From Azolla pinnata (taxonomy: Eukaryota > Streptophyta > Polypodiopsida > Salviniales > Salviniaceae), in assembly GCA_037176905.1 (NCBI GenBank), contig JBBBWG010011224.1, positions 4,344-68,343 on the forward strand: a stretch of 64,000 bases of DNA, given 5' to 3'. Both the position numbers and the translations under genes were made by a program. The number at the start of each line of letters is the position of its first letter. Position 1 is the first letter of the stretch. Under the pieces are notes generated by a model. The model had not been told where the DNA came from. It ran no database searches and saw only the letters and a list, made by a program, of their open reading frames with translations. Positions 25,460 through 37,800 of this stretch are shown here, piece after piece.

Positions 25460-25620
25460 AAATCCCTAACCCTAACCCTAACCCTAAACCCTGCCCCTGC
25501 TCATAGCCTCCTTGACCAGGAAAGAAAAACATAGCTTCCAAATGAACTCTGTAAATCATTTCCTAGAGTTGAACCTCGGAGTCCTTCGCTTAGCAGAATC
25601 GTTGATATATGCATTATACC
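25460..25620 (-). mobile_element. tRNA-derived SINE copy B with telomere-like tail
   Basis: It lies head to tail behind copy A. Head: GAGGTTCAACTCTAGG. Body: AGTTCATTTGGAAGCTATG, TTTTTCTTTCCTGGTC, AAGGAGGCTA. Tail: TTTAGGGTTAGGGTTAGGG type units. It is more diverged in the A-box than copy A. Confidence 0.6.
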
Positions 25621-26228
25621 ATGGACGGTTGATAAATCGCGCCCTTTTATGAAGCAGCATGCTACCCATTTTCCCTGCTTAATGGTGTTAAAGGTTTCTA
25701 TTTTCTACTCGCTTTATAGTCAATCATCTTGTTATGAAGAGTAACCGATGGTTGTTTGTCCGACTCCCTTGTAGTTGTTGTAAATATGATCTCTATTGTA
25801 ATGTTCTCTCCAAGTCCTCTTCCATTTTTTTTTATACAATAAGAGGTCATGAAATATTTAGACTTGGTTGATAAGATCCCATCAAACTTCTATAGTTCGG
25901 AATAGCTTCACTGATAATGAGAAGTCACATCATGGACCTCATGGTCACTTAAGTTCGAGTTAAACCATGTTTGAAAGACAATATTAGAATCGAAGACATT
26001 CAAATATATGATAAGAGAGAACAAACTATGCCTTTCCACGTGATTATTGCACATGAAATAGTTAAGTGTGAACAAATTAGAGACCCACGGTTTGACTACA
26101 TAAGAGGGTCATTTCCTCTCAGTTCATAGTATGTTTTAATGACGTTTAGGGACCTAAGGTTTGACTTTACATAAGAGGGTCATTCCCTCTCAATTTAAAG
26201 TATGTTTTAAATTATCACAAGTACCAAT

Positions 26229-26230
<2 letters not shown>
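25621..26230. other. Intergenic AT-rich region with a 68-bp tandem duplication
   Basis: Copies at about 26079-26146 and 26147-26212 share GGTTTGACT, ACATAAGAGGGTCATT, CCTCTCA and AGTATGTTTTAA. No reading frame of note. Confidence 0.6.

Positions 26231-26233
<3 letters not shown>

Positions 26234-26271
<38 letters not shown>
26234..26271. repeat. (AT)n microsatellite
   Basis: About 19 AT units in an AT-rich spacer. Confidence 0.95.
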
Positions 26272-26272
<1 letters not shown>

Positions 26273-26904
26273 ATGATGTATAGCTATATAAGCTCAAATC
26301 TTATCTGTGAAACTATTTTACTTCAATCAATAAATTTTATATTTTAATACTTCATAATATTTTAAAGTATTATCATATTAACATTAAAAAACGACTTGCT
26401 ATGTCTATTGAAATCGCAAGTCCTCAGAGCCACCTAAGTATCAATCATGATACAAGCCACGTGGCGAGCATACAAGAGACTTAGAATTGTATAAATATAA
26501 AGATGGTCTAAATATTGAACCATTTCCAGTTTAACGTCAAGCTATGGTGCCTTGTACTTAAAGTCTCTTAGTAATACATATCTTATTTTTTTGTTCTTAT
26601 ATTATATTCTTCTTGTCATATTCGTGTCTTCCGAGTCCATCGTTGTCGACGAGCTTTGGATGTGACATAAATGACCCATAAAATTACCATGATGTTGTCC
26701 CAAGCATCGATCAAGCGATTGTGGTATTATAAGCATTTGTATCCAGGTTACAATGCATGCACTTCCTGTGACATACAAATCAATAGTGTGTGTAAAACCC
26801 AAAGATCAAGCAAGAATTGCAATTGATATCATTACCAGAACAGAACAAGCCTTCTGTTTTTCAGGGACAAATTTTGGTTTCATGAGATCTTATGTTTTTT
26901 CATC
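26272..26904. other. Intergenic, no gene seen
   Basis: AT-rich, with short reading frames only and no recognisable family. Confidence 0.45.
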
Positions 26905-27300
26905 ATTTGCACCACCATCACCATCACCATCACCATCACCATCACCATCCCCCACCATCATTGTGTTTTTCATCATCTCCACCAACATCACCATCACCAT
27001 CAGCATCCCCCACCATCATTGTGTTTTTCATCATCTCCACCAACATCACCATCACCATCACCATCAACATCATCAACACCCCCAATATCGCACCATCATC
27101 ACCAGCATCAACAACATCAGCATCAGCATCAGCACATCAGCATCAGCACATCAGCATCCCCCACAATCATCACCACCACCATCAACATCATCAACACCCC
27201 CACCATCATCACCATCAGCATCCCCCACCACGATCATCATCATCCCCACCTTCATCCCCACCATCATCTTCATCATCTTCCATCATCTTCATCTTCCATG
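26905..27300. repeat. CAT/CAC/ATC repeat array upstream of the PPR gene
   Basis: Nearly all of this stretch is CACCAT, CATCAT and CAGCAT units. It includes a roughly 70-bp duplicated block (CCCCCACCATCATTGTGTTT, at about 26950 and 27006). All frames read His, Ser/Pro or Ile/Thr runs, so reading frames here are not genes. Confidence 0.95.
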
Positions 27301-27310
27301 AAGAAGTTTC

Positions 27311-27346
27311 ATGAGTGGGAGATATGGCCTCTTCCTGAACAGAGCA

Positions 27347-27377
<31 letters not shown>

Positions 27378-29653
27378 CCCAACGCCTGCACGACCTTATC
27401 TCGACATTTGCTGCCGCCGGCCAAGACTATGAAGCCGTCTCCCTGTATCAGAAGCTCCAAGACCAGATCCGCCTCGACCGATCCCTCTCCCTGTACCTCT
27501 TCAAAGCTTGCATCAATCTCGGGCTCTTGCCCCCTGCCCGGCTTCTCCATGACCGTCTCCTCCGGCATGGCATCCCCGTGGACGGGATCGTCGGCAACAG
27601 CCTCATTACGGTGTATGCCAGATGTGGTTCCCTCCGGGAAGCGCAGAAGATGTTCGACTCGCTGCGGAGTAGGAGCTCCGTCTCATGGAGCGCCCTCATC
27701 GGAGGCTATGTCCAGCATGGGCAGGCCCGTAAGGCCATGGAGCTCTTCGATGAGATGGGACATGCAGGGATATCTCCCAATCGATCCGTCTTCTTGTCGG
27801 CGTTGAAAGCATGTGGGATCGAATGCGATGTGCAGAGGGGTATGATTCTCCATCATGAAATGGTGCTCCGATGCGGAGATCGTGGATATGGCAGCAATGA
27901 AGCTGCTGTGATCGAGAGCTCCGTGCTGGACATGTATGCGAAATGTGGTTGCTTGGGCGAGGCACAAAGAGTGTTTGATCGTCTGTCGAGCCGTGATGTG
28001 GTGGCATGGAACGCATTGCTGTCGGGGTATTCGCGCCATGGCGAAGGGCATCGCGTGCTTGCGATTTACCAGGAAATGCGAGAGAACGGCATCGAGCCGA
28101 CGAAGACCACGTTTCTCTGCGCACTGAAAGGGTGCTTTTCTACTTTACCGGCGATCGAAGGAGGCAAAGCAGTGCACGATCTCATGGTGAGAAAGCTTGT
28201 TTCTTTGGACGAGGAGCTCGTATGCGCGCTTATCGACATGTACGCCAATTGTGGAGCGCTCGACGAAGCACGCAAAGTGCTCGACACGATGCATCATGCA
28301 TACAGGGCTGTTGGTATGTGGGTTGTGATGATCGGAGGCTACGTGCAGCATGGGCATAACCTTGCCGCGCTGAATCTTTTCCGTAAGCTGCCTAGGGATT
28401 TCCGTGCAACGGATCGAGATCTATATCCCAACCTCTTAAAAGCGTGTGGGAACCTGGGAGCGTGGAGCGAAGGTGCTCTGCTTCACGATCTGGCGATGCG
28501 GAATGTGAGCGAGGAATCATCTGATGCGGTGCTCGGAAGCGCCCTTATCGACATGTATTGCAAGTGTGGACTCATCGAGGAGGCACGCGTAGTATTCGAC
28601 AAGCTAGGGGATAGGAACATAGTATCATGGGGTGCAATGGTTTCAGGCTATGTCGAGCATGGACTCGGGCATGCTGCGCTCGGCTTGTTCGATGACTTGG
28701 AGAGCGAAGGCTTATCGCCCAACAGAGCCTTGTTTCTATCCTGCACGAAAGCATGCGCGAACGAAGGCGATGTCGCCAAAGGCAGGCATCTGCACAGCCA
28801 CATCTCGCTCCTCGGGCTGGATTCGGATGCGACGATCGGAAGCTCCGTGCTCGACATGTATGCGAAATGCGGTAGCATGGCGGAAGCGATCCGGTGCTTC
28901 GAGAAGATCGGAGCACGCGATGCGGTGTGCTGGAACGCGATGATCACGGGCTGCATCCAGCACGGTCTGCACGAGGGCGCGATGGAGCTCTTCCGGAGGA
29001 TGCGAGCCGACAAGGTAGAACCCGACGACGTATCGATGCTCTCCATCTTGCAAGCATGTGGGCAGCTCGGAGCGCTTTCCCACGGCCGCATCGTGCACAG
29101 CATGGCGATCGAGAGCAGCCTTGCATCGGAGGCGATGGTTCCGGCACTCGGAAGAAGCGTCGTAGATATGTATGCCAGATGCGGTAGCGTAGAGGATGCG
29201 CAGAAGGCTCTCTGTGCGCTTACGAAGCAAGATGTGGTCTCGTTCAGCTCGTTGATCGCCGGCTATGCCGTGTCTGGAGACTGCGAAATGATCGGAAAGT
29301 GTCTAGGAATGATGCGCGAGCGCGGGCTGGAGCCCGATCGCAAAACCTTCAGCAGCTTGCTCTCTGCCTGTGTCCATGCTGGAGAGATAGCAGAAGGGTA
29401 TACGTATTTCGGGGCAATGAGATCGGACCACGGTATCTCGCCTGGTATCGAGCATTTCAACTCTATGATCGGTCTCCTCGCCCATGCGGGGTGTCTGGAG
29501 GCGGCATCCGAAATGATGGGCACCATGCCCATCTCCCCCGACACAACAGGGCGCATGTCGTTGATCGCCGCTTGCCAAAACTTTGGGAGCTTCGAGCTAG
29601 GGAGCAAGTGTCTGTTACACGAGCGCCTGCATCCACCGTCACGGACACCATGA
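27311..29653 (+). CDS. PLS-class pentatricopeptide repeat protein, intronless
   Basis: PPR proteins bind organelle RNA in a base-by-base manner and act in editing, splicing or stability. One uninterrupted exon encodes 780 residues. The N-terminus MSGRYGLFLNRAT followed by ten Ser, coded by a (TTC)n run, could serve as an organelle signal. P, L and S type repeats fill residues about 20-760, for example GNSLITVYARCGSLREAQKM, VSWSALIGGYVQHGQARKAM, ALIDMYCKCGLIEEARVVFD, VSWGAMVSGYVEHGLGHAAL, SSVLDMYAKCGSMAEAIRCF. The C-terminus has only the start of an E-type motif (AGCLEAASEMMGTMPISPDT, SLIAACQNFGSFELGSKCLL) and then stops. There is no E+ or DYW deaminase domain, so alone it cannot deaminate. 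GC content is much higher than in the neighbours. Confidence 0.92.
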
Positions 29654-30490
29654 CACCAAGCAGGGGAGCGATTCTGCTATAGACGATCAGCATCGCAAGC
29701 TTCGGAGAGAGAGCATCGAATGACACCGATCGTTAGGGGAATTGAAACTCTGTTGCAAACATTCGCATGTGTAGAGCTGAGTTCGGAGCCGATCAGAGAT
29801 CTTCTGATGCTCTTCGTAACTCGGTAATCCCTTTGCTTACTTCCGCAAAAGCTCGGAGAATTGCTCGATTTGGATGGAACCATTTTCAAGTGTTTGCTTG
29901 TCGGTCTAATGCTTGGTTTTTTTTTTTTTACTCTGTTTCTCGAGGGCCTCCATCATTGTTGCACAAGTAACAGCTCTCATCATCGATTATGTCAGATCTG
30001 GTGCAGGAAGCACAATGTCGAACGTCGGTTCTGCTTGTCTCGATTCGGCCCCACTGTTGGTGCTGGTGTCTGTCCACCGGTGAAGAGAGGTGGTGATGGA
30101 ATTGTGTCACTTGTTTTCTGCTAAAGGCCAAAGAGGTCTTAGGATGTCGCTAGGATGAACAGGAGGAACTTTGTGTCTTGGCATCAAGGATGGTGTCAGG
30201 CTGCAGCTCGTAGCTCGACTGATGGAAAGTGGCGGCAGAGCAGAGAAGCGAAAACTTTTTGAAGCTTCGGAGAAACTCCAGGTGGCCCCAGCATGTTGCA
30301 AAATCGAAGCATCGATCGATCAAAAGTTTTCGGATTCGATTGTAGCGGCAAGGGCTATGCTCGATGGTGGTGTCAGGATTCAGGTTTTGCGGATCTTTCA
30401 TGGAAGCTTCTTCTGCGGAGCTCTGGGGTCTGATCCAGCTGGTGGACCCTTGAGACAGATCGGAGGGAGGCTTTAAACCTCGATGGAATG
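29654..30490. other. Region downstream of the PPR gene
   Basis: GC-moderate, probably 3' UTR and spacer. A frame at 30171-30476 has no recognisable domain and I do not call it. Confidence 0.45.
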
Positions 30491-30499
30491 CAAGGCCAT

Positions 30500-31415
30500 A
30501 ACATCATCACCACCATCATCATCATCACCAACCCCACCATCATCACACCATTGTCGCCATCACGATTGACAACATCATCACCAGCACCATCATTGTCGCC
30601 ATCATCATCATCACCATTGTTATCACCACTGCCATCATCATCATTGCCACCACCACTATCATCACCATGATCATCACCATCATCGCCACCGCCATTGTCA
30701 CCATCACCATCACCACCATCATCATCACTGTCCTTGCCACCGCCATTGTCACCATACCATCACCATCACCATCATCACCATCATCGCCACCGCCATTGTC
30801 ACCATCACCATCACCACCATCATCGCCACCATCATTGTCACCATCACCATCACCACCATCATCGCCTCCGTCATTGTCACCATCACCTCACCACCATCAT
30901 CGCCACTGTCATTGTCATCATCACCATCACCACCATCATCGCCACATCCATCATCATCACCATCGCCACCATCATCACTGCCACCATCATCACCATGATC
31001 ACCATGGCGGCCACCACCATCACCACCATCATCACGATTCCACTGCCATTACCATCATCACCATCATCACCGTCATCACCATCATCACCGTCATCACCAT
31101 CATCACCGCCATCACCATCATCATCATCATCACTGCCACCACCACTGTCATCAACATCATCATCAGCATATTCACCACCGCCACCAGCATCATCATCACC
31201 ACCACAACCACCACCAGCACCATCACATCATTCATCGTATTCAGCACCTCCATCATCATCAACATATTCAGCACCTCTACCATCATCATCATCATCATCA
31301 CCACCACCACCACCACCACCACCACCACCACCACCACCACCATCATCATCATCATCTTCATCATCATCATCATCATCTTCATCATCTTCATCATCATCAT
31401 CTTCATCATCATCAT
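30500..31415. repeat. Long CAT/CAC/ATC trinucleotide array
   Basis: More than 900 bases are built from ATCACC, ATCATC, GCCACC and TTGTCACC units. A higher-order unit of about 54-60 bases (CATCATCGCCACC, then ATTGTCACCATCACCATC) recurs between 30680 and 30930, and a pure CAC run lies at 31300-31340. Long open frames on both strands are products of the repeat. Confidence 0.95.
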
Positions 31416-31548
31416 GAGGGGCCCAAATTTGATGACCATTTTCTTCCTCCTCTTCTGTCTTCTGCTTGCCTATGTCAACAGGAATTTGTTCTGTTTTTCT
31501 TCGAGGAAAAGCTTTGCTCCGAGCGAGATCTTCTGACTCAGAGACAGA

Positions 31549-31593
31549 GCGGCAGAGAGAGAGAGAGAGAGAGAGAGGACGAGATAGAGACAA

Positions 31594-31676
<83 letters not shown>
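31549..31676. promoter_or_regulatory. (GA)n tract in the ERD15 leader/promoter
   Basis: Long GAGAGA runs at 31556-31575 and about 31600-31674 lie 220-350 bases before the ERD15 start codon. GA repeats of this kind are known binding sites of plant BASIC PENTACYSTEINE proteins; that role is inferred. Confidence 0.6.
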
Positions 31677-31679
<3 letters not shown>

Positions 31680-31898
31680 TCAGTCGACGCCTGTGCTCGG
31701 CAGAAGAGAAAGACATCGCCCACCTACAAAGACCCATTCCACAGCGAGAGATCGAGCGAGCCAGAGAGAGAGAAAGAACCCTCATCCCTATAGATAGATC
31801 GATCCCTCCTTTCGCTTCGATTCCTCGCTTAGATCCTCCAGGAGAACGCAGGTGCTTTGCAGAATTGTTGCAGGACTTCCCCAGAATCCTCGACCACC

Positions 31899-32303
31899 AT
31901 GGCCATCCATATGCCCCTCTCCCTCACCTCTTCCCTCAACCCCGATGCTCCCCTCTTCATCCCTTCCACTCACCGCCTCCTTCTGTCTGGTGATGATGCG
32001 GAAACCCATGACGATTACTTCTTCGCCGCCGCCGCCGCCGCCGACGATGATGGTGATGATGATGGGTTCTCGCCAGATTGGGACAGCGTCGAGGATTTCT
32101 CTCCCGAATGGTGGAACCTCGTTCACATCTCCCCTCACTTCTGCCAGTACTGGCTCCGCAACTACGAAGACGATGCGAGCGCCGCCGCTGTTGCAGAAGA
32201 CTGGAGCCTGCAAGAAGATGGAGATGGCACTGCCGTCGAGCCTGTCGATGCAGATGCCGATCCCGATGCCAATCAAGTTGCTGATGCTGCTGTAAATTTG
32301 TAA
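31899..32303 (+). CDS. ERD15: ERD15-like PAM2-motif protein
   Basis: ERD15 (early responsive to dehydration 15) proteins are small acidic stress-response regulators that bind the MLLE domain of poly(A)-binding protein through a PAM2 motif. One exon encodes 134 residues. The start at 31899 has a good context (ACCATGG); an in-frame ATG at 31857 would add 14 residues and is less likely. PAM2 is SSLNPDAPLFIPS at residues 11-23. The second conserved block, VEDFSPEWWNLVHISPHFCQ then YWLRNYEDD, matches the region after PAM2 in seed-plant ERD15. Between them sits an Ala6/Asp-Gly low-complexity insert coded by GCC and GAT runs. The C-terminus is acidic (VEPVDADADPDANQVAD) and lacks the QPR-type end I would expect in angiosperm members. 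Confidence 0.88.
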   Translation: MAIHMPLSLTSSLNPDAPLFIPSTHRLLLSGDDAETHDDYFFAAAAAADDDGDDDGFSPDWDSVEDFSPEWWNLVHISPHFCQYWLRNYEDDASAAAVAEDWSLQEDGDGTAVEPVDADADPDANQVADAAVNL

Positions 32304-34829
32304 ATTTAGTGCATAGATCATGCATAATCTCATTGTAAATGCTGCTGCTGCTGTTGATGATGATGTCTGGTATAGAGCCATGGCTGAATTTCATCATAAC
32401 GATGATTTACGGTCGTGGAACTAGACATAGATCAATGGCTGACACTCGCATACGCATAGTTACATACACACTCATATACATGTAGATTTTTCCACACACA
32501 CAGACATACATCTGTCTATGTATCTATCTTGGTAGAAGCTGTAATCCTCAAATGACTGTAAACCTTCCAAGAACTAGGGTTTCCATCATGAAATTGAAGG
32601 GTTAATAACACATCCGTTGTGTGTTTTGTACTCAGGTTTCCCACCTTAGGAGGAGGGAACTATCTCATGAAAACCAAAACAAAAAAAAAGCTTTTGTTTT
32701 GCATCGATAAGTCTGGCCTTTGCAGGAAAAGGGGTTTCATGAATCAAAACCCTAGTTGCATTTGGCCTATATGACTCTCTCCTGTAATTTACATCAAATT
32801 AGCATGCCTCCTGAACAAACATGGCAGTTCAATGAATGTGCCAAAATTCTGGTCTTTTTGTTGAAATATGGATCTGTATTTTATCTCCATCTCTACTCTT
32901 TTCTGTATGCATGTAGACGTGCCTTGATTCTCATGCCTGGTCTGTTTGTGTGCATTAAGAACTGTGTTGAATGTCTGGTCTTCTTCGTTTATGTAGGTGT
33001 ACTATTGTCTTGCTTATATTGCTGTATCGGGTACAAATGTCTTGATATCGGTCTCGAAATCTCATTGCAATTTACAAACTTACGTGGTTGATCTCAATTT
33101 CTGCTGTTTATATGATGTATTATACGTAGATCGTCGCTTTCTTGAGGATGTAAGTGATCTTATCTGCATGTCTGTCTGTTCCATTCGTATGTATCAATTT
33201 CTGCTCCTATTTTGTATGTCCTTAGAGATGTGTCTTGCATCAGATCCTGTTCTTCTTCCATGTTAAGAGATATGCTTTGTAAATCATCTCAAATTTCTGG
33301 TCCTTCTAGCATCCATCTGTATCTTCTTTGCCTCTTCGTTTCTCTACTCCCAAATCCTTGCTCAAAGGTTGTATTGTCTTCTAAATTTGCATCAGTACTC
33401 CCAATGCATGCATACCTCAAGCGGATCAAAGAGGCAAAATCTCTGAAGTCAACCCCCTTTCTCGAACACGTATTCGTGGCGATGTATAGATAAGGTTTCT
33501 GGACAGGGAGATCTACAGCACAGCATCATGGCAGAAGCAAGGGAATAAAGCTATAAGATTGTTGCTTATAGATTAGGGTTTGTTGACAGAGTTTGTGGCA
33601 GATAGGCTAGGGTGTACTGACAGAGAGGTCCAGAGCACAGCATCACGATACAACCAACAGAATCAAGGTTGCCATTTGCAACTTCCAAATGTTTTTTCTT
33701 CCCCCCCTTCATACGAACTGCCCAACATCGTTCACCATGAAGGAGAAATTGCTGTACCATGAAAGGTGTTCAGAAGAGATTGCTGAGCATATTTTGCTGG
33801 ATTATGCTGTTTCTTCCCCCATTCCGATGTTCCAGTGAAGAAGCCCTGTTCTAGAGGGGGCTACCTTTTTGCTTTGTATATCCTCAGAGAATCAATCTAG
33901 TCATATTCAGGCTACAGATCAAAGGAAGACTGTTGGGCGTGACTTATCTTTTCCAGTGCATGACAATGATGTGCTGCTGCTTATATGCTTGCTTTATATC
34001 TTTCAAGGATCTCTACACCGACCATCAATTGGGTTAAAAAAACAACAGCAGCCCTTTCTCAATCTTTGTCGGCATTTCCTCTCGTCTGCATTTTGCATTT
34101 CGAGTCATGCCATCACCATGCATTCATCTGCAGATACAGAGATCCTGGCTTTCAGCTATGAGACAACCCTTCTCAAGGTCAAAGGCATACTGCAGACGTA
34201 GATATCATTTTTCTCATCTTGTTCGCAAAGAATATCATGCAAAATCATGCATAAGATTGGGCCGGTATCCCTCCCAATCCATGTACACAGTCATGCACTC
34301 TTTATTTATCGGCTAGAATTTTACTGTCCCATGTTAATAGAAACTAATCCTGTCATGTCTGATTCACGATCTCAAAGAAATCATACCAGTATTATGAAAG
34401 CTGAACTTTCAGCTCAATTTATGCTTAGGAATTAACAACACTGCATTGTACAAGAAATGGACAGCTTCATACGAAACAGTGAAATTATTTGCCATTTTAG
34501 TTGTAATTGTCGTTAAGACCCGACAATCTGAAAGCTTAACGTTACCCAAATGTCTATACACCAATTCGCCTCTCTGAGACCAGCAAAAAGGACAAATACT
34601 AAAAGAGAATTTATAGAAGGAGCTAAACTCTTCTGTTTACCAAAAAAAAGAGAAATCTAAATTATTCCTCCAGAGACAGATAGACAGATATATATATTTA
34701 TGACACAAGAATTCAAAGAAATGAAATAAATAAAATGAAATAAGAAGAATTAGGGCATAGAGAGTTAGGACAACAGGAGAATTAGGGCTGATCAGCAGTA
34801 AAAAGAAAAAAAGAGAAAGGGGTATAAAA
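32304..34829. other. Intergenic between convergent ERD15 and GDP-mannose pyrophosphorylase
   Basis: ERD15 3' UTR at the left. T-rich sequence with short frames follows, with no protein family recognised. The right end is the GDP-mannose pyrophosphorylase 3' UTR. Confidence 0.5.
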
Positions 34830-37800
34830 TCACATGACAATCTCTGGCTTGAGAATGCTGTTCTTGATCTCCTTGTGGGGTAGAACAACACCACCATTGC
34901 TATAAACCTCATCCGATATATGTACATCTTCACCTAGCACAGTCATGTTCTCCACACGAGCCCATTGTCCGATAGTAGAATGCCAACCAACAATGCTGCC
35001 TGAGACACAAGCGTGTTTCTTCACTCTAACTCCTCGCATGATAGTGCATCTAGAGAGCCTAACACCTGCCTCAATCACACAATTTTGCCCTATCGATACA
35101 TCGGGCCCAACAAGACATCCTTCCCCTATCTGAGCACTCTCATCAATGAGCACATTTCCAACTATGTTTGATCCAGTAGATAGCCTCCCTGGGTGATTCT
35201 TCTTCAGAGAGTCCAAGTATAGCCTCAACCCAGTTATATAATCTCTGGGCTGTCCCACATCCATCCAAAAACCAGGTAGAACCATTGCAAACAGCTTTCT
35301 CTCTTTTGCAATCTTGGGGAAGATCTCCTTCTCAATCGATGTGGGTTTCAGCTCGATCCTGTCCAGAACTTCCGGATTCAGAAGGTAGATCCCTGCATTG
35401 ATCTTGTTTCCGACAAAGACTTGTGGTTTCTCAACAAAACGTTGCACCTCACCATTTGTTTCATCCATAACTACCACACCATACTTTGACGGCTCATCAA
35501 CCTGAATGGAATCCCACACACATTGAATATATTGTTTAGAAATAAAGAAGCATTTCCACAGATAACACTGAATAACTGGTTAATACATGAAGTATATCCA
35601 GAAGCATGCATCATATCAACCTTGAAACATGGAGCACAAACAGAAGCATGATCGTTCTGACTTGATGAAAAAATACATTGACATACATACATAATGGATT
35701 TAAATATTCAAGAAATAAAAACAATTCTAATGAGGGATTGGAATAAGGTATACAGTCCATACCTTGGTGACCATGATTGAAGCTTCACCTCCATGAGACT
35801 TGTGAAACTCTATCATTTGTTCAAGTGGATATTCACTAATAACATCACTATTCAGCACAAAGAATGGTTCCCCAGACCCATCAAGGAGCTTGTCCCTTGC
35901 CAGTGCCAACGGACCTGCTGTGCCCATTGGTTCATATTCTCGTGAACACACAATCTTGATCCCTAGCTTCTCCTCAAATTCTTTCAAGAAACTCATCATA
36001 ACCTGAGTGTGGAAACAAGCAATGTCAGCAAGTTCAATACATACATGTGATCCATGTGTAACATTCACGCAAGTTGAAATTCAAGTCATACAAAATGGAA
36101 CGTGGAGCATATTACAAATTACATTGTAAAATAATACATTAACTACTAAATATAGCTGATTAATTAGAATGTTATGGAAGGCCAATGTTGTTAACTCCAC
36201 CCTGCCATTTAAACGTACCTATATATGTAATCACTTGAACATAGCCTAACGAACGTAATTCAGAGAAGAGAAAATGGGATTCGATGATGGTAGTTTCATG
36301 TTATTTTCCTACATGAAACCAGAGCCCAACAAGGTTCTCATCGACAGTTCTATACAACATGGACCTAAAAAGAAAAAAGAATGTCTTCCAGGTTGGAATA
36401 GATATGCCCTTACACTGCCTACGATAAGTAAAAATTCTACCTATACGCTTACAATTGCTTTTTTAGTGAATTGGTTTTTTGACAAGATCGAATTTCATTT
36501 GGGTTCCCACATTGTAAAGGAGATGATCAAAACTGTGTCATTTTGTAAGTTTCTTCACTATGTTCTCTCCTAATTGTACATTTTCAGAGTTCTATGTCGG
36601 ATTCTCTGGCAAGATATAAGGGTTACTCACTATACATTTGTTCATATCTTGTGTCTGGTAGATGGAACAAGTATTTCCACCATGGCCACTATCAAACACT
36701 CATGTATTCAGAAATCATCATAGCCATATGCTTACACACATTCTCCTGCTAAATTATTTCCCTGACCCTCTGCCATCAAAAGGGGAATTTCATATTAGCC
36801 CGTGTTAAGGGATGTGTATAAAAAGAAACAATTTGAATCTTAACTCGTTCCTAGATCTTTCCACTATGTCCTCACCTAGCTGTATAGATCTGCATCTGAT
36901 TCTATGGAAAGAAACTAAGGTTTACTCCATATGCATTATCTGCTAAATGTGTCCATACTTTGTGCCAAGTCGATGGAATTAGGATTTTCACCATGGGCAA
37001 TATCAAGAACTCATCTCTATACGTACAAAAGACCATAAAACCATGGAACTTTCTTATAGATCTGTCACTATCTCGGTCACTACATATAATTAAAGCAGTA
37101 TGAAGAACTGTGGACTGGTTGTTAGGCATGAAAGCAGTGTTTCATTAGACACCAACAAGCCTAATACCAGGGATAATAATGAGCGTATATACGAAAGTAA
37201 GGCTAAACCTAAACAATGAATTGGATTATTGCAGATCTATCAGAAGATAGACCTCTAAGCTTAGATCTGGACCTTGAATCCTAAACAAAAAACCCTAACC
37301 CAAAACCTGACACTATCCCTCAATTCAACATCAAACCTAATTACCGACACCAACCCTAACCCAGGCAGTGATGTTAACATCATACTTAACTCAAGAAAAT
37401 ACCATGCCTAAATATAGCACTGATCATAACAGCAAACCTAACCCAAACCTCTGCTTAAAACTAGCCTAATCCTATCATACCTCAGGTTGATAATTGATGG
37501 CTAGCACAACTTCACTGACGCCAATCACCTTCAGCGCCTCGATCTACAAGAAGGATTAAAGATCAGATCATGAGAACAAAACGGAACAGAGACAATGATG
37601 ATCGGATCAGATACCGGAAAATCAAACAGAGACGAAGCAGGAACATTCAAAGATATTTGCATATATGAGAGGAAAAAAGCAGATTGGATCAGATCGGCGC
37701 AAAACAGAGGGAAGACAACCAAAAAGGAAGAAAAAGACAAAGGAAATGTGGAGCTTGCATAGATTGAGAAAAGGAAGACGGAAGAACATAGGCAATTCTT

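Noticed and set aside
16380-26640. Possible retroelement long terminal repeats at about 16.4 kb and 26.5 kb (shared CTTGTACTT / AAGCCTCTTGG-like and CTTCTTGT runs)
   Set aside because: Similarity is short and patchy; no paired terminal repeats, primer site or polymerase domain could be seen between or near them.
27448-29607. Multiple overlapping frames on the opposite strand and other frames of the PPR gene
   Set aside because: GC-rich shadow frames; the 780-residue frame with PPR motifs explains the region.
30543-31536. Several 100-290-residue frames of His/Ser/Thr or Met/Val runs
   Set aside because: Pure products of the CAT/CAC array in every frame and on both strands.
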